This document shows positions 1 through 11,019 of a stretch of 64,000 nucleotides of DNA, one piece after another. The DNA is from an uncultured beta proteobacterium. Lineage in GTDB: Bacteria; Pseudomonadota; Gammaproteobacteria; Burkholderiales; Burkholderiaceae_C. Both the position numbers and the translations under genes were made by a program. Numbering within the stretch: the stretch's first letter is position 1; each line of letters begins with the position of its first letter. Location of the stretch: the NCBI GenBank assembly GCA_903945325.1, contig CAJAVE010000269.1:1-64000 (forward strand), in the 5' to 3' direction. The notes beneath the pieces were generated by a model that was not told the origin of the DNA, did no database searches, and was given only the letters and a program-made list of their open reading frames with translations.

Positions 1-2658
1 ATTGCTGCCACCTATGGTCAGCATGTCCGTCTCCACCACGCTGGCATCACCCAGCGTGACTTGCTGCGTCTTCATCTCCAGTGCCAAATCCCCACTCAAC
101 TGCACAAAACCAAATACGTCTATTTCTAGCGCACCGCTGGCTTCCAGCATGCTGCCCTTGCTACTGGTCGCAGACAGCTTCAATTCCTTGCCTGCCACTG
201 TGGTGCCAATGGCATGGTCACCGGAAAAGTCAGCGACTGGCTGCCCCGTGGATGAACGGTTATAAGCCAGTGCGACATTGCTGGCCGCAAGCGTGACACC
301 CTGCCAGCCCGATACAGCCACAGTACCCAAAGCCCCCGATAGGCTGGACCACTGGTTGTCAGCATTAGCGGTGTCGGTGAACAGACCCAACACGAAATCA
401 AGACCAGTGGCGCTCAGACCAAAAAAGTCTGGGGTATCAATGCCAACACCGACAGCAGCCGACAGGTCAACTCCCGCAATCCAAATGGGATTGACCGTAC
501 GGGTTGTTTCATCGGCAAGAGTCAGAATGGTGGGCTCACCAGCCCAATGCACTGCCAGGGAACCTGACGCCTGCACAAAACCAGCCAGGCTCAATTGGGC
601 TCCAGTAATGCCAATTTCACGTGTCCCGGCACCCAAGTCAGAGCCAAAGGTGTAGGCATGGCCCGCCGCCGTCATGGCCAAGCCGCTGGCATCACCGGTG
701 GTCTCATTCATGCGCAGAGAAACCTCATCTGCGGAGAGGGAAATTTCACCGCCCAGGCTGGCGTACAAGCCGCCACGCGCTTCGACAATGCGTCCGGCCG
801 AACTGATGGAAAGGCCTAGAGTGGTGTCTTGAACACCGACCACAAAAGTACCCGATTCAACCTGGGCACCCGCAGACTCCGCCACGATGCGCATGGCATC
901 GGCCACCGCGTCACGCTCAAAGTAGAAATTGCCGGACACCGACAACACCTCACCAAGCGACGCGGTCAGCCCAGTTACACCGACAGCCTGCAAATTGCTT
1001 GAAGCGGGGACATCACCAAACGCGTAGCTGAAGTCACCTGCGAACTGCAACACGCGTCCGGTCTGTAACGCACCCGTACGATTGACAACCACCCGAGCCA
1101 AGTCGGCATTGACACTGCCGAAGCCGCCCCCAGACAGGGCCAGACTGCCGGAAGCCTCAAACAACAACCCTTCTGTTGATTGCACCAATCCAAATGCGCC
1201 ATTGACAACACCAACCGACACGCCGCCCGCAACCAATGACGCAGACGCTTCACTGCCAGCAATAACAAAGTCGCTCCCCAACACGGAAACCCCAACAGTG
1301 GCCGTAAGGGACACCGATTGCACCGACCCGGTCAGGGTGCCACTTGCAAGGACGTATTCCCCGCCACTGCCATCACCGTCAAAAACCGAAGAGCCAACAT
1401 TCAGGGCATGCTGACTCAGGTCCAGCAGCGCATCGTTGGCAGCACCCGTCGGCAGATTGCCATAACCCAAGCCGAGGTCCAAGGCCAAATTGGTGCCCTG
1501 TAGTGTCAAACCGTCAATGCCGGTTACCGACGCTCCATCCATCAGGCCTTTGGCCATAACCCAACCGTAGGTAGCACCCGCTGAAGAAGGTTCAACAAAA
1601 GCCAAATCCAGATCAAGATTGCTCAGTGTCAAGCCCTTGCCACCACTGCCCAGGAAGGCCGTCGTGTTTTCAGCGTGCAGGGTCCAGACATTGGTATTGA
1701 TTGGACTGCCACCGTTCGGGCTCAGACTTTCGTCAGCGTCATACCCCAAGGTAAAGGTACCACTGGCGGAGAGTGCACCCGCCAAATCCAGGGTGCCCGC
1801 AAAAGTAACGGGGGCTACATCCTGAAAGTAGTCGAAATTCAACCATTGACCAATTTGATCCCCCGGCTCATTGCCCAATGCGCCCAGGATGTAGCCGATG
1901 GATGGGTCCAGTGTGTGGGCGGTCAACACCAGACTGTTGTTGCCCTGTGTCACCTCGAAATACAGATCCGAGTCAGTTCTCAGGAGACCAGAGCCCACAT
2001 CAAACTTGCCGGTGGCTGAACCAAAGTTCATGACAGTAAAGGACTGCCCGTCGACGGGCTTGAAACCGTCAATCAACTGAATGGAAAGTGTTCCGTCAAG
2101 GATGGCCTGTCCAGTGACATTGAGCTGATCGTAGTGCCCTGCACCATCTCCCGCAGTTGCACCTCCCAGTTCTATCTCCAAAGTTCCACTCGGTGTCTGG
2201 GTGTAGGTCGCAACGGTTACCACACCCGGGGAATGCCCAGGGCTCACCGTGCCGGCATTCAGGAGCGAAAGTGTAGTTTGGGCCTTTCCGCCCAGCACCT
2301 CGTTGGCCGCAACCATCATATTCGCGTTCAAGAAACCGTCACGCGCAGCCATCTGCCCGATGTCAAACAGAACCGCATCCACCGCAAAAGTTTGTGCAGC
2401 GCCAGTCGCCGCAGGGCTGGAAAGCAGCCGGGCAACCAATGGCACTGATATATAGGGGCTGGTATTGACCTGGGACGCCGCGTAGGCTTCGGTCAGACTC
2501 TGGATGTCATTGCGATCCGGCAACAGCGCCAGCTTCAACGGTGCTAAAAGAGGGTCAGCGTTGAGTAGAACGCGTGGTTCCAACGGCTCAATTCGAAAGG
2601 CATCACGACGCAATGCATCACGAATTCGAACAGCCAAAGATCTTTTAATTGGTTTCAT
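1..2658 (-). CDS. LEPR-XLL domain giant surface/adhesin-like protein, 5' part only
   Basis: The minus-strand frame is open from ATG at 2658 to the first base of the window, giving 886 codons without a stop. The gene is therefore cut by the window edge. Residues about 20-31 read IEPLEPRVLLNAD, the N-terminal LEPR-XLL signature of very large bacterial surface or secreted proteins. It follows a basic stretch rather than a classical signal peptide. Around residues 130-230 comes a segment beginning SPGHSPGVVTV, then GTLEIELGG and LNVTGQAILDGTLSIQLIDG, typical of beta-helical autotransporter-like repeats. The rest is Gly/Ala/Ser/Val-rich, almost cysteine-free and low in lysine, as expected for extended beta structure. 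It is read away from the pilus cluster and has about 540 bp upstream. Substrate and secretion route cannot be told from this part. The family call is good; adhesin function is inferred. Confidence 0.75.
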   Translation of the reverse strand, partial: MKPIKRSLAVRIRDALRRDAFRIEPLEPRVLLNADPLLAPLKLALLPDRNDIQSLTEAYAASQVNTSPYISVPLVARLLSSPAATGAAQTFAVDAVLFDIGQMAARDGFLNANMMVAANEVLGGKAQTTLSLLNAGTVSPGHSPGVVTVATYTQTPSGTLEIELGGATAGDGAGHYDQLNVTGQAILDGTLSIQLIDGFKPVDGQSFTVMNFGSATGKFDVGSGLLRTDSDLYFEVTQGNNSLVLTAHTLDPSIGYILGALGNEPGDQIGQWLNFDYFQDVAPVTFAGTLDLAGALSASGTFTLGYDADESLSPNGGSPINTNVWTLHAENTTAFLGSGGKGLTLSNLDLDLAFVEPSSAGATYGWVMAKGLMDGASVTGIDGLTLQGTNLALDLGLGYGNLPTGAANDALLDLSQHALNVGSSVFDGDGSGGEYVLASGTLTGSVQSVSLTATVGVSVLGSDFVIAGSEASASLVAGGVSVGVVNGAFGLVQSTEGLLFEASGSLALSGGGFGSVNADLARVVVNRTGALQTGRVLQFAGDFSYAFGDVPASSNLQAVGVTGLTASLGEVLSVSGNFYFERDAVADAMRIVAESAGAQVESGTFVVGVQDTTLGLSISSAGRIVEARGGLYASLGGEISLSADEVSLRMNETTGDASGLAMTAAGHAYTFGSDLGAGTREIGITGAQLSLAGFVQASGSLAVHWAGEPTILTLADETTRTVNPIWIAGVDLSAAVGVGIDTPDFFGLSATGLDFVLGLFTDTANADNQWSSLSGALGTVAVSGWQGVTLAASNVALAYNRSSTGQPVADFSGDHAIGTTVAGKELKLSATSSKGSMLEASGALEIDVFGFVQLSGDLALEMKTQQVTLGDASVVETDMLTIGGSN

Positions 2659-3200
2659 GATGAAGCCCGCAGGTGAAATTAACTTTTTACGAAAACCATT
2701 GCGCAAGCCAATGCGCCGCCTAAATGCATTCGACTGGAACCGTGGCTCCAATCAAAAAGTGATCATTTACGAGGATCCGGCGTGCCATGAAAAGCCTATT
2801 CGCCCAATTCACGACACTATTGATCCACATCAAGCAGATTTTGGACCAGAAACTGCTGAGTTGCAATCCCTGAAATCCCGCCCCACGGTGGAGCATACGC
2901 CAAGAAATTGGAGGATGTGAGGGCCTGCGCGCTGCCCCGGAATGCCGTTTCATGTCATCGCCGGCGCATTGCTATGTTTTTTATAGCTGGTTGCGCAGAT
3001 TCCATATGGCCTAGAGGCCCATTTCATACATAAAATGCGGCCCGAAACAGGATAAGGTGCGAAAACTACCCGGCTTTTTTTCACGTATCGCAGGAAATAG
3101 GCTGGGCTATCCGCCCAATGAAGGTGCCCAATGCCGTGTGAAAGGTCCTGGTCGGGGAAACTTCCAGCCAGAGGCCAGGACGATTGCGAATGTCAGCAGA
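2659..3200. other. intergenic region, no convincing gene
   Basis: This 542-bp gap separates the start of the LEPR-XLL gene from the end of pilE. Short open frames on both strands here have no family resemblance and no plausible ribosome binding site. The only structure I recognise is one copy of the interspersed repeat at 2971-3028. A weak inverted repeat (GTCCTGG/CCAGGAC, about 3145-3183) lies downstream of pilE but has no T-run, so I do not call it a terminator. Confidence 0.6.
2971..3028 (+). repeat. interspersed AGCTGGTTGCGCA repeat, copy 1
   Basis: The element starts with the inverted pair GCTAT/ATAGC around a T-rich loop. It continues with AGCTGGTTGCGCAGATTCCA and ends in CTAGAGGC. The middle is slightly different from the copies at 21080 and 22841 (ATATGGC in place of CGGGGG). 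It is intergenic. Confidence 0.8.
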
Positions 3201-3710
3201 TTAACGCCAGCAAGCCGCCACAGCCAGGTCCACCGTGGAGTACTTGCCCGTGTCGTATGACGCAAGCGACTTGCGGCCCGTGTTGGTTAAGGTGAAATTG
3301 CCACAATCGTCAGTGGCGGCACTACCGGTTCGGGTGGCAGTGATGGTGTAGGTGTTGGCGGCTGCACTGACAGTCAGGTTATAGGCCGCCGTGCCCTCGC
3401 CAGGTCTTGGGGAGGTGCGAAAAGACTGAGCTCCCCACAGCGTGTCATCAGTCACTGCAACCGCAGTGGCAGCCGAGGTTTCGTTGTATTTGTAATGCTC
3501 GCTGTAAAACCGTTCCATCCACTGCTGCGCTGCCAGCAATTGGGTCTTCGCGTCACCCCTTCGCCCCTTGGCGATGGACTCGTTGTAACTTGGCAGGGCC
3601 ACGGCGGCCAGAATGCCGATGATGGCCACCACGATCATGACTTCGATCAGGGTGAAGCCTCGGGTCGAACCGGCACACAGGCCCGGCTTGGTACACATTG
3701 AACTGCTCAT
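3201..3710 (-). CDS. pilE: type IV pilin, PilE-like minor pilin
   Basis: A 169-residue prepilin. The leader ends at Gly in STRG, followed by the class III signal [18 protein letters not shown] (Phe at +1, Glu at +5) that forms the N-terminal pilin helix. A C-terminal pair of cysteines (in DDCGNF and AACWR) fits the pilin D-loop. It is the last gene of the fimT-pilV-pilW-pilX-pilY1-pilE cluster, and its start overlaps the pilY1 stop by four bases. In related clusters pilE-type minor pilins prime and join the pilus in the inner membrane. Which exact minor pilin it is (PilE or another GspG-like subunit) is from gene order. Confidence 0.85.
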   Translation of the reverse strand: MSSSMCTKPGLCAGSTRGFTLIEVMIVVAIIGILAAVALPSYNESIAKGRRGDAKTQLLAAQQWMERFYSEHYKYNETSAATAVAVTDDTLWGAQSFRTSPRPGEGTAAYNLTVSAAANTYTITATRTGSAATDDCGNFTLTNTGRKSLASYDTGKYSTVDLAVAACWR

Positions 3711-6700
3711 TGGTCAGACCTCATTCCTGAAATTTCACGCCATTGCCGACGTGAGGGTACCAAAAATTGTGGCGTTTCAACCAGTTCATTGGCGCCCAAT
3801 GTTGCCCAGGTTCCCTTTTTCCCGGCTATTTTCAACACTACCGTACTTTTTTGATCGGTACTGGTTTTACCAAACGCATACACCGGGGTCGATACGCCGT
3901 CGATCATGACGTCAACTGCACTCAATTGGCCCGTGGGCAAGCCTGTAAGAGGGTTGAAACTGAAATTGCTCGGTATGGCAGCGGGGTCGCAATAGGTCGC
4001 CTGGTCCGGGTTGGGTCTGACAGTCTTGCCTTTGACCTCGCCACCAGCCAGCACCAGACTGCTCAACACCATTTCATTATTCTTGGTGTCGGTTCCGGTG
4101 GTCGCGAGGGCTGGAAAATTGTGGTAATACCCATCATCGGTACTGGCGTTAAATTTCGTATCTCCACCATTGGAAATGAACAGCGCGTTATTGGCTCCCC
4201 TCTTCAAGGTGAATTTGTGCATGGTCGACAAATTGCTATTGGGCAGGGCTCGTGGAGTGGGCGTTGTCCAATTGAACCGGTCGTAGACCGTAATCACCCG
4301 TTGCGTCTTGGTCGCATCCGGGAAATCGGTCGATTCAATAGCCCGACCTGTTCCAAAGTGAACCATGATGCCCCCAAAGCCCGGGGCGCTCAGCACCGGC
4401 GAGGTGGTGATTGAAAGCCGGTCGGTGCCACTCTTGGCTTCAAACAGCGGAATGGGCGTGGTGCCAGACAAAAAGGCCGACTTCCAGTTGGAGGTAGTGG
4501 CACTTGAAACGTCGAACTTCCATACCCGGCCCAACAAGTCAGTGCCATAGACAAGGTCGGCCTTGCCGTCATTATTGGTATCAACCCAGTTCGCACCCAT
4601 CAGTCCGTTTGAACCCTGAGTATCGGTTGGAATCTTGATGTAATGGGTGCCTGCAGTCCAGGTGCCACTGCTGGGGCCGTCGACAAACAGCACATACAGA
4701 TAGGCACGCCCAGCGGTTGAGCCCACGCCATTGGGTACCAAAATGGCGTACTTGTCATTGTTCATGCGCACCACTGGGCTGGCCTGCTTGCTGATCGGGT
4801 GTTTCTGATAGTCACCAATGATGTATCCAAGGTCACTGCTGTCGTCAGAGGTAAACATCCATTTGTAAATGGTACCGGCGTTGCTCTCAGTGAGCGTCGA
4901 GGGTGAAGTGACATCCAACGCAAAAACCGCACGTCCACCTCGCCCCAGGCTACTGAACAAATAGGTTTTCCACAACGCTGACGTGCTGCTGCCCACCAGC
5001 ACGTCACCGGTAAAGGGGCTTCCGTCCATTCCCGACAGGATGGTGGAGCCTTGAGACAAGCTCCTCAGTCGACTCACCATGGGCGACGGCAAATACGACA
5101 GCACTGGCGCACCGGCATCGGTGCCAGTGGCTTTGAAGCCGTGCAGCATCCCGTCGTTGGAGCCCACCCACAGCAGCGAGTCGCGCGCCTTTTGGTCAGT
5201 AATGAAACTGGCATAGGTCGGTGCACCAGTGGGCAAAACGCCCATATTTTCAGCAACAGGGCGCGACTGCAGCCACGGCGACGAATTCACCACCATGCCC
5301 ATCACATTTTCATCGCTGCGCTTGCGCCATATCCCCACCGGTATCTCTTGCGTGCGGTCACCGCGCAGGTAGTTCATTAACTGTTCCCCCTGCGTGGTCG
5401 TCAGCGCACCCGTGCCGGTGCCGAGCAAGGCAGTCGCAAAACCTGTCTCGAAAGTGGTGGTAGTTCGCCAAGCCACCCCGGTATTGCCATCGTTGGTTAT
5501 CACCACTCGATCGGCGGCCGCTACACCTGTCAGCTTTTTGCCGGCATCCCAATCTGGGGTATCCGAAAACTGGCCGCTGCTCAGCAGTTTCTTGGCCTCA
5601 ACCGTTCCGTAAAACTCGTCCTTGTTGAAGTTGGAAATGTATTTGTAGCTCCCCTCTTCAATCGAAGTGCTGGAGGTTGCCGGTGACGAGTTACTCTTGC
5701 CGATAATATTGGACAAGGCTTTGCGCAACTGTTCTTCCAACTGATCCGGGCGGCGAGCCAGGTAGTACCCGTCAGGCGTTCCATCGGGACCGGTTGTTCC
5801 ATCGGCCTTGACGGCGTCCCATGATGCAACGGTGGTTGGCAACGCGACCTCGGTAAAAGTGCCTGTATTGGCTCCGGATGTCACTTTGGTGCTGGAAGTA
5901 AAGTTGCCGTATTTGGCTGCATACCAGAGTGGATCATTGACAACTGCATTCGCAGCGCCAACCATATTAAAGCGCGCAGTCACCGCGAAATTCTTGTCTT
6001 GCACGGCGCAGTAGCCAGCTGCCCCAGTCTTCTCCGGGATCGGGTTGACGTAGCAAGCCCCATCTGCAGCGGTTACCGTGTTGTTGTTCGTACCATCTGC
6101 GTTGGTATTTTTAAATGTGATGAAGGAGTCATAGGTGGTTGCGTTGGTCGCAGTGCGGTATGCGGCAACGCCGCACAAATAGCCATCCCGTCCAGTCAGC
6201 AAGGTGCTTCCATGATTCCAGTGCTGATGCGTCAGGTAGCGGCCATTGGCCGACGCACCGCCCGGTATCTTGGTCACACCGATCACACTGAAGCCGTGCG
6301 TTCCGGCCGCGCCCGAACAGTTGGCCGGGACATCGGTCGTAATTTTGATATCCCACCCGGTAGGGCTTGCCGAGTTGGCAACCAAGTCATATCGCAGAAA
6401 CCCTGTCAAGTCCATGTCGTAATCACCACCGAGCAAGCGGTCATTCCAGGTCAATATGAAGGCACCATGGGTGGCACTGGAACTGATCGACGCAAAGGTC
6501 AAAATGGCACCCGTGTTGTTACTCCACAAACTCTCGGGTGTGATGTAGACATACTTTTTGGGGTTGCTTCCCGGTATCAATACATCGATGCGCGCCGCAC
6601 CGCCGGACAACGATGCCGCCAGGGTCTTGACTTTAAGGGCATCCTGGATGAACTTCAAATCGGGTGGTGGAGTTGTGATGGTGCGAATTTTGGACGTATT

Positions 6701-8518
6701 CGCATACAAAGCAGCGCCCGCCACCTGGTAGGTACCGCCCATGGCAGGCGCCTCCGGGCAGACCCCAGACACGTTCGCCAAAGTCGAAATGGTCTTTCCT
6801 GAGCACGAGTCGCCGAAGCCCGCCGCGACTGACCCCACCGACTTGACGGCACCGGATAAACCCTCGGCATCACCTACCGCGTTGGTATAGCTGGTCAAGG
6901 TGCCTAGCGCTCTGTTGGGTAGCGTTTCAAATGGCGTGTCCGCCTGTCCATCAAAGCTTAAGGCGCTACTAGAAAGCCCCAAGGTGTACATGCGCCGACA
7001 AATGGCGTTGCCGTAATTGGCCTTGCGTACCGTGTTGGAGTTTGACAGCGGGTCTTGCCAAGTCACCACGGGCAGCCCGGTTGCAGCGTCCTTGGTTGTT
7101 GTGGACGGGTTGGTCGACGTGACGCCTGCATAGTACTGCAACGATTGCACCACCATCTCACCAATGGGGTTCCCCCAGGCTGGCAGGTCGCCATCTGTCA
7201 AAGGCGGCTGGCTGGCAGACCCGTTGTAGCTCAGAGAGGTCCGTCCGTAGAGCAAGAAATTATCAATCGCCTTGATCGCACCATTACCGGTTGTTCGCCC
7301 GTCAGGTGAAGGCAAGGTTGTCGCACAGCCGGACGACGGACTATGGCAAAAAACGCCGGTGGATGCATTGATCTCATCCGCAAAGTCACCCATATTTTTG
7401 CGCAGTGCGCCGGCGGTCACGTTCTTGTCGAAACTGCCGGTAATGACCGCAAACTCAGCCCGCGCCGCGCCGCCCGTCTGAGAAAAACCAAACTCTTGCA
7501 ACAGGCCGTAGGGCTTGTAATTGGTGGTGGAATCGGGCGGATAGGCTTGGCAACGTTCGTCTCCAATATAAGAAGCATCACACACCTTGACACGCATGTT
7601 GAGTTCGGGGCCGATAGTCGAGCCATACGTTGCGCCGTCTGTACTGCGCACGGGCAGTGTGGTTTCGTGTGACACCCCGCCGCCGCCCTTATCCGTATCT
7701 TTGTAATAGCGTGCTAGCTTGGCCGAGAATTTGCTGTCGTTGTCAGTCGGCTCATCCTTGAATCGACACACTTGATGCTCAACGGTTCCCCACAGTCGGT
7801 AATTGCCCTTCACCATTCGCATGATGGGTACATTGGTGGACGCATTGTCGTCAGAGGTGCCGGTGTTGCAAACCGTCAAACCCGCATAGACATCGGGGTT
7901 TGCGCCCGTCGTCTTCGTCAGTGCTGCAGTAGTAAACGGGGTGTAGTCGCGGATATCGGTGCCTTTGTAGTACTTGGTGAAGGAGTGCGCGTCATAGTTA
8001 AGCCGTGTGCGCTCCAAAACAGTCAAACTACCCGTGTCAGTACTTCGTTTTCCGCCGTACAGCATTTTGCGCACCACATCAAGACGCGTGGTGGACGCCC
8101 AGTTCAGAAAGTTCCCGCTCCAATGGCTGGAGGCTGACGAACAGGTATACCGACCCCCCGCAATGGTTGCAATCGCCGCCGGATTGAATCGGCCATCCGA
8201 GGTGCTGTAGCTATAGCACTTGGTCGCGTCAAAATACCCGTAATATTTGAATGCCGGTTTGAAATCCGTATCCAACACTCCATCTTCGTCAATATCTTCA
8301 AAATCCGTGTAGATGGGCCCAAACAAAGTGTGGTCCTTGGATGTGGCGAGCATCATCATGGGCTTGGCGCCAGACGATGAAGAAATGTTGGGGGGCACCG
8401 CCGGATACACCGTCGTCGACGTGTAGGGTGGTGCAGCCAACGCCGTTGCCGCAGCCGTAACAAAAAGCGACAGTGCAGCCACCTTCAACAACTTAGGCAA
8501 GTACTTCAAGAGGTTCAT
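3707..8518 (-). CDS. pilY1: type IV pilus tip adhesin / assembly factor PilY1
   Basis: A 1603-residue protein starting at ATG 8518. This start is preferred over an in-frame ATG at 8575 because GGAG lies about nine bases upstream and the product begins with a clean signal peptide ([20 protein letters not shown], cleavage after ALA near residue 28). The C-terminal third (about residues 1075-1450) is the PilY1/PilC beta-propeller, with [24 protein letters not shown] and [13 protein letters not shown] calcium-binding loop DTNNDGKAD sits near residue 1311. A second acidic loop, [11 protein letters not shown], is near residue 75. The upstream ATG at 8575 overlaps the pilX stop (ATGA), so coupling from pilX cannot be excluded. 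The protein is exported and acts at the pilus tip in pilus biogenesis, adhesion and mechanosensing in known relatives. I did not find an obvious von Willebrand MIDAS motif. Confidence 0.92.
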   Translation of the reverse strand: MNLLKYLPKLLKVAALSLFVTAAATALAAPPYTSTTVYPAVPPNISSSSGAKPMMMLATSKDHTLFGPIYTDFEDIDEDGVLDTDFKPAFKYYGYFDATKCYSYSTSDGRFNPAAIATIAGGRYTCSSASSHWSGNFLNWASTTRLDVVRKMLYGGKRSTDTGSLTVLERTRLNYDAHSFTKYYKGTDIRDYTPFTTAALTKTTGANPDVYAGLTVCNTGTSDDNASTNVPIMRMVKGNYRLWGTVEHQVCRFKDEPTDNDSKFSAKLARYYKDTDKGGGGVSHETTLPVRSTDGATYGSTIGPELNMRVKVCDASYIGDERCQAYPPDSTTNYKPYGLLQEFGFSQTGGAARAEFAVITGSFDKNVTAGALRKNMGDFADEINASTGVFCHSPSSGCATTLPSPDGRTTGNGAIKAIDNFLLYGRTSLSYNGSASQPPLTDGDLPAWGNPIGEMVVQSLQYYAGVTSTNPSTTTKDAATGLPVVTWQDPLSNSNTVRKANYGNAICRRMYTLGLSSSALSFDGQADTPFETLPNRALGTLTSYTNAVGDAEGLSGAVKSVGSVAAGFGDSCSGKTISTLANVSGVCPEAPAMGGTYQVAGAALYANTSKIRTITTPPPDLKFIQDALKVKTLAASLSGGAARIDVLIPGSNPKKYVYITPESLWSNNTGAILTFASISSSATHGAFILTWNDRLLGGDYDMDLTGFLRYDLVANSASPTGWDIKITTDVPANCSGAAGTHGFSVIGVTKIPGGASANGRYLTHQHWNHGSTLLTGRDGYLCGVAAYRTATNATTYDSFITFKNTNADGTNNNTVTAADGACYVNPIPEKTGAAGYCAVQDKNFAVTARFNMVGAANAVVNDPLWYAAKYGNFTSSTKVTSGANTGTFTEVALPTTVASWDAVKADGTTGPDGTPDGYYLARRPDQLEEQLRKALSNIIGKSNSSPATSSTSIEEGSYKYISNFNKDEFYGTVEAKKLLSSGQFSDTPDWDAGKKLTGVAAADRVVITNDGNTGVAWRTTTTFETGFATALLGTGTGALTTTQGEQLMNYLRGDRTQEIPVGIWRKRSDENVMGMVVNSSPWLQSRPVAENMGVLPTGAPTYASFITDQKARDSLLWVGSNDGMLHGFKATGTDAGAPVLSYLPSPMVSRLRSLSQGSTILSGMDGSPFTGDVLVGSSTSALWKTYLFSSLGRGGRAVFALDVTSPSTLTESNAGTIYKWMFTSDDSSDLGYIIGDYQKHPISKQASPVVRMNNDKYAILVPNGVGSTAGRAYLYVLFVDGPSSGTWTAGTHYIKIPTDTQGSNGLMGANWVDTNNDGKADLVYGTDLLGRVWKFDVSSATTSNWKSAFLSGTTPIPLFEAKSGTDRLSITTSPVLSAPGFGGIMVHFGTGRAIESTDFPDATKTQRVITVYDRFNWTTPTPRALPNSNLSTMHKFTLKRGANNALFISNGGDTKFNASTDDGYYHNFPALATTGTDTKNNEMVLSSLVLAGGEVKGKTVRPNPDQATYCDPAAIPSNFSFNPLTGLPTGQLSAVDVMIDGVSTPVYAFGKTSTDQKSTVVLKIAGKKGTWATLGANELVETPQFLVPSRRQWREISGMRSDQ

Positions 8519-8571
8519 GGTGAACTCCAAAGATAAAACAAAAACAGCAACCCGTGCAAACACGGCAATCG

Positions 8572-9360
8572 TCATGAGGCTGAAGGCTTAACGATGCTGA
8601 AATAGGACTGCATCATGACTTCGGTATTGGCCGATGGACCGAAACCCCGCGCCGTAATTCGAAACAAATAGCAGGACATGAGTGGCGTGGTCACTGCTGC
8701 GGCGTTGGTCTGGTCAGCCGCCGCCAAAGCGGCACCCACACCGATGAGTGGCGTCGCACATTGAAAACCCTTGCCGACCAAGGCCGTGTCCTGGGCGGGA
8801 TCACCCAGATACTCGATCAGGTAGTCGGGTTGCTTCAACGGGGGCAGGGGCAGCGCGGGCACACCGGTGTAACGACCCAGGGGGACCGGGCCCTTATAGG
8901 TAGCGCAAGTGGTGCCCGATTTCGTCCACATCCCGCCCTTTGAAGTTGGCCACCAGGGCTCACCTCGGTTGCCGCCGGACGCAGCGGACCACGGCACCGC
9001 ATACTGCGCCGCCGGAACCCAGCACTGGCCGCCAAGACAATCGGAAGTGAATTCACCTGAGCTCACAACACGGTCGTTGGTGCGAAAAACGGAGCCCGTC
9101 CTTGGGCACGCCGGGGTCGCTGGGGGCGGCACAGCGGGGTCAGGATAGAGGTCACGCTCGGCGTCCCGCAGCGCTGCTTCAGCCGCTTGACGGGCGATTT
9201 GGTATTCAGTCTCGTTGCGCGACTGGCGTTCACCCATGGTTGCATTGCGCGAGGCAAAAACTGCAATCGTGGTCAAGGCCAACATGAATATAAGAACAAC
9301 CACCAGAGCAACGCCTGCCTGCCTGGGTGGCACGGATGAAAATTTTGCGGGGTGGATCAT
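8572..9360 (-). CDS. pilX: type IV pilus minor pilin PilX
   Basis: A 262-residue protein with an N-terminal prepilin-like helix: RQAG then VALVVVLIFMLALTTIAVFA. As in other PilX proteins the +5 Glu is absent. It is followed by ASRNATMGERQSRNETEYQI and a helical QAAEAALRDAER segment, the usual PilX layout. It lies between pilW (3-bp gap) and pilY1 (ATGA overlap with the upstream pilY1 ATG). It acts in the inner membrane as part of the minor-pilin complex that initiates pilus assembly and incorporates PilY1. Identity rests on the N-terminal motif plus position. Confidence 0.85.
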   Translation of the reverse strand: MIHPAKFSSVPPRQAGVALVVVLIFMLALTTIAVFASRNATMGERQSRNETEYQIARQAAEAALRDAERDLYPDPAVPPPATPACPRTGSVFRTNDRVVSSGEFTSDCLGGQCWVPAAQYAVPWSAASGGNRGEPWWPTSKGGMWTKSGTTCATYKGPVPLGRYTGVPALPLPPLKQPDYLIEYLGDPAQDTALVGKGFQCATPLIGVGAALAAADQTNAAAVTTPLMSCYLFRITARGFGPSANTEVMMQSYFSIVKPSAS

Positions 9361-9363
9361 GGC

Positions 9364-10359
9364 TTAGGGCAGGTTGAGCAACTGGCTATGATTTTTCATA
9401 GCAAAAACTTGCGAGAAGATGCGGCGCTCGACACCATCCGTAAAGGACGTGCTGACACCATCACAGTCCTGGATCGTGTACGAGGTGGAACCCTGCAATT
9501 TGGCTGCCTGAATGGACCTGGCCAACAGGCACACCCGCACGGACACGACGTTAGGCCAGTCTGTCGCCGTAACACCGTCGGCGCGCTGGAACTTCGATGC
9601 TGCCGTGTCGCTGGCCCGAACCAGGTAGTAAAAGCGCAACTGGTCAATTCCCCCCACCATCGGGTAATACGAATCTGAAGCAGGATTAACCCCATTGCCA
9701 TTGCATGCCAAACTGAAGGTACTGATGCTTTGACCTTCAACCTGGATCGTTGTTGGAAGCAATGTGTAGCGGTTGGATACGAACAGGGGGCTCAATGGTG
9801 TCAACGCAACAGTAGGGTTTTTGCGCGCTGCGTTGACCGGGTCGTTTGCAGAATCTTTGCGTAGACAGTCCGCACGGCTGCCGGCATCCAACCCGTATGA
9901 ATCGTTGGAGTAGCTGTTCAGCACCAGCGTATCGGCATCCACGGTGCCCGTGTGTGCGCCACAGGCTGGGGTGGTGGCTGCAGGCTGGTAGGTTTGTCCC
10001 TTGCATCCAAATACCGGCGCGTTGTAGGCTGCCGGTATGGTGCCAGTCTTCACCGGATTGACATAGGTTTCTACCGTCACAGTAGCCACTGCTGCCGAGC
10101 CAGACACCCGAATCGATGGGTAAAACCCTGCATTCTCAAGGTCGCGCCCCAACACATCCATGGCGTAATGGGCCGTTTCAGTGGCAAAGGCCTTCTCGAA
10201 CAGGGCGCTTTGAGTCTTGCTCGTACTCAGGTAGACATAGGCGGCACCCGCCACGAGAACCATGCTGATGGCCAATGCAACCAGCAACTCCACAAGGCTG
10301 AAGCCACGCACAGCCGATCTATGCATGGGAACAATCGGTACCTGAACACGCGTATTCAT
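9364..10359 (-). CDS. pilW: type IV pilus minor pilin PilW
   Basis: A 331-residue prepilin. The leader ends AVRG, followed by FSLVELLVALAISMVLVAGA with Glu at +5. This is the size and helix expected of PilW, the GspJ-like minor pilin. The body includes DVLGRDLENAGFYP, which is typical of the family, and paired cysteines. It lies three bases after pilV and three before pilX, so the genes are surely cotranscribed. Its last codons contain the palindrome GCTATG...CATAGC (9385-9402), the same hairpin that opens the interspersed repeat of this genome. Confidence 0.88.
   Translation of the reverse strand: MNTRVQVPIVPMHRSAVRGFSLVELLVALAISMVLVAGAAYVYLSTSKTQSALFEKAFATETAHYAMDVLGRDLENAGFYPSIRVSGSAAVATVTVETYVNPVKTGTIPAAYNAPVFGCKGQTYQPAATTPACGAHTGTVDADTLVLNSYSNDSYGLDAGSRADCLRKDSANDPVNAARKNPTVALTPLSPLFVSNRYTLLPTTIQVEGQSISTFSLACNGNGVNPASDSYYPMVGGIDQLRFYYLVRASDTAASKFQRADGVTATDWPNVVSVRVCLLARSIQAAKLQGSTSYTIQDCDGVSTSFTDGVERRIFSQVFAMKNHSQLLNLP
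9385..9402. repeat. GCTAT-n8-ATAGC hairpin, half-element inside pilW
   Basis: This 18-base inverted repeat (GCTATGA/TCATAGC) lies in the last codons of pilW. It matches the hairpin that forms the 5' end of the interspersed repeat, but the GCTGGTTGCGCA part is missing. It could be a chance palindrome. Confidence 0.4.
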
Positions 10360-10362
10360 GGC

Positions 10363-11019
10363 TTAAAGAATAAAAGTGAAATTAAGGCAACGCACGCCTG
10401 GCGTGGAGCTGACTGCGGCCACTGTCGGACAGCAGGTGTTCAACGGAACGCCGGTCATGGAGGTGGTGCACTCTGCGCTTTGCCGCAATGGGGTGCCATC
10501 ATCTTTCGTTGTGTCTTTGTCAAACCAGAGGAAAGTGGTGGTCAGGCCATTGGCTCCACTGCCACCAACCAATAGGCTTCCCTGCGGTATGGCGGCACGC
10601 ACTGCAGATCGCATGACCCACAGGTCGTCTGCGGCCCTCTCGGCGGCTGTACAAGACAGCAAAGCCGCTGCAGCAGTCGCAGTTGCGGCCGTCCCGCTGC
10701 AGTCTTTAACCCTTGCCGGAATTGCGGCTTGCTGCGTTGACCATGAAGCCGTGTTGTAAAGGTAGGCAGCCACTTGCGTCGGATTGCTCCTGACCCGATT
10801 GGTCAGATCGTTGTAGAGAAGAGTCATTTTTGAACGCCCTTCAACCCCCAATTGGTACCGGGTCGTCGCACCCAGCAAACCAGCGATCCCCAATAGCGTG
10901 AACGACAGCAACAAAAATGCCACCAATACCTCAATCAATGTTGAACCTTTGACTCGACGCACCGACGAACCACCGAAATGGGAACGACCTTGTCGCTTGG
11001 CTTGTTGTGTCAGGAACAT
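10363..11019 (-). CDS. pilV: type IV pilus minor pilin PilV
   Basis: A 218-residue prepilin. The leader ends VKG and the mature part begins STLIEVLVAFLLLSFTLLGI, with Ser instead of the usual Phe at +1 but Glu at +5 kept. It then shows the conserved PilV feature of a membrane helix leading into GLLGATTRYQLGVEGRS and DLTNRVRSNP. Its start overlaps the fimT end by ten bases. It belongs to the inner-membrane minor pilin priming complex. The family assignment is good and the individual name comes from gene order. Confidence 0.85.
   Translation of the reverse strand: MFLTQQAKRQGRSHFGGSSVRRVKGSTLIEVLVAFLLLSFTLLGIAGLLGATTRYQLGVEGRSKMTLLYNDLTNRVRSNPTQVAAYLYNTASWSTQQAAIPARVKDCSGTAATATAAAALLSCTAAERAADDLWVMRSAVRAAIPQGSLLVGGSGANGLTTTFLWFDKDTTKDDGTPLRQSAECTTSMTGVPLNTCCPTVAAVSSTPGVRCLNFTFIL

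Noticed and set aside
2504-2953. Short frames opposite the start of the LEPR-XLL gene
   Set aside because: They are antisense to or upstream of a clear gene and show no motif or ribosome site.
3145-3183. Terminator after pilE
   Set aside because: The inverted repeat has a 25-base loop and no T-run, so it does not meet the usual form.
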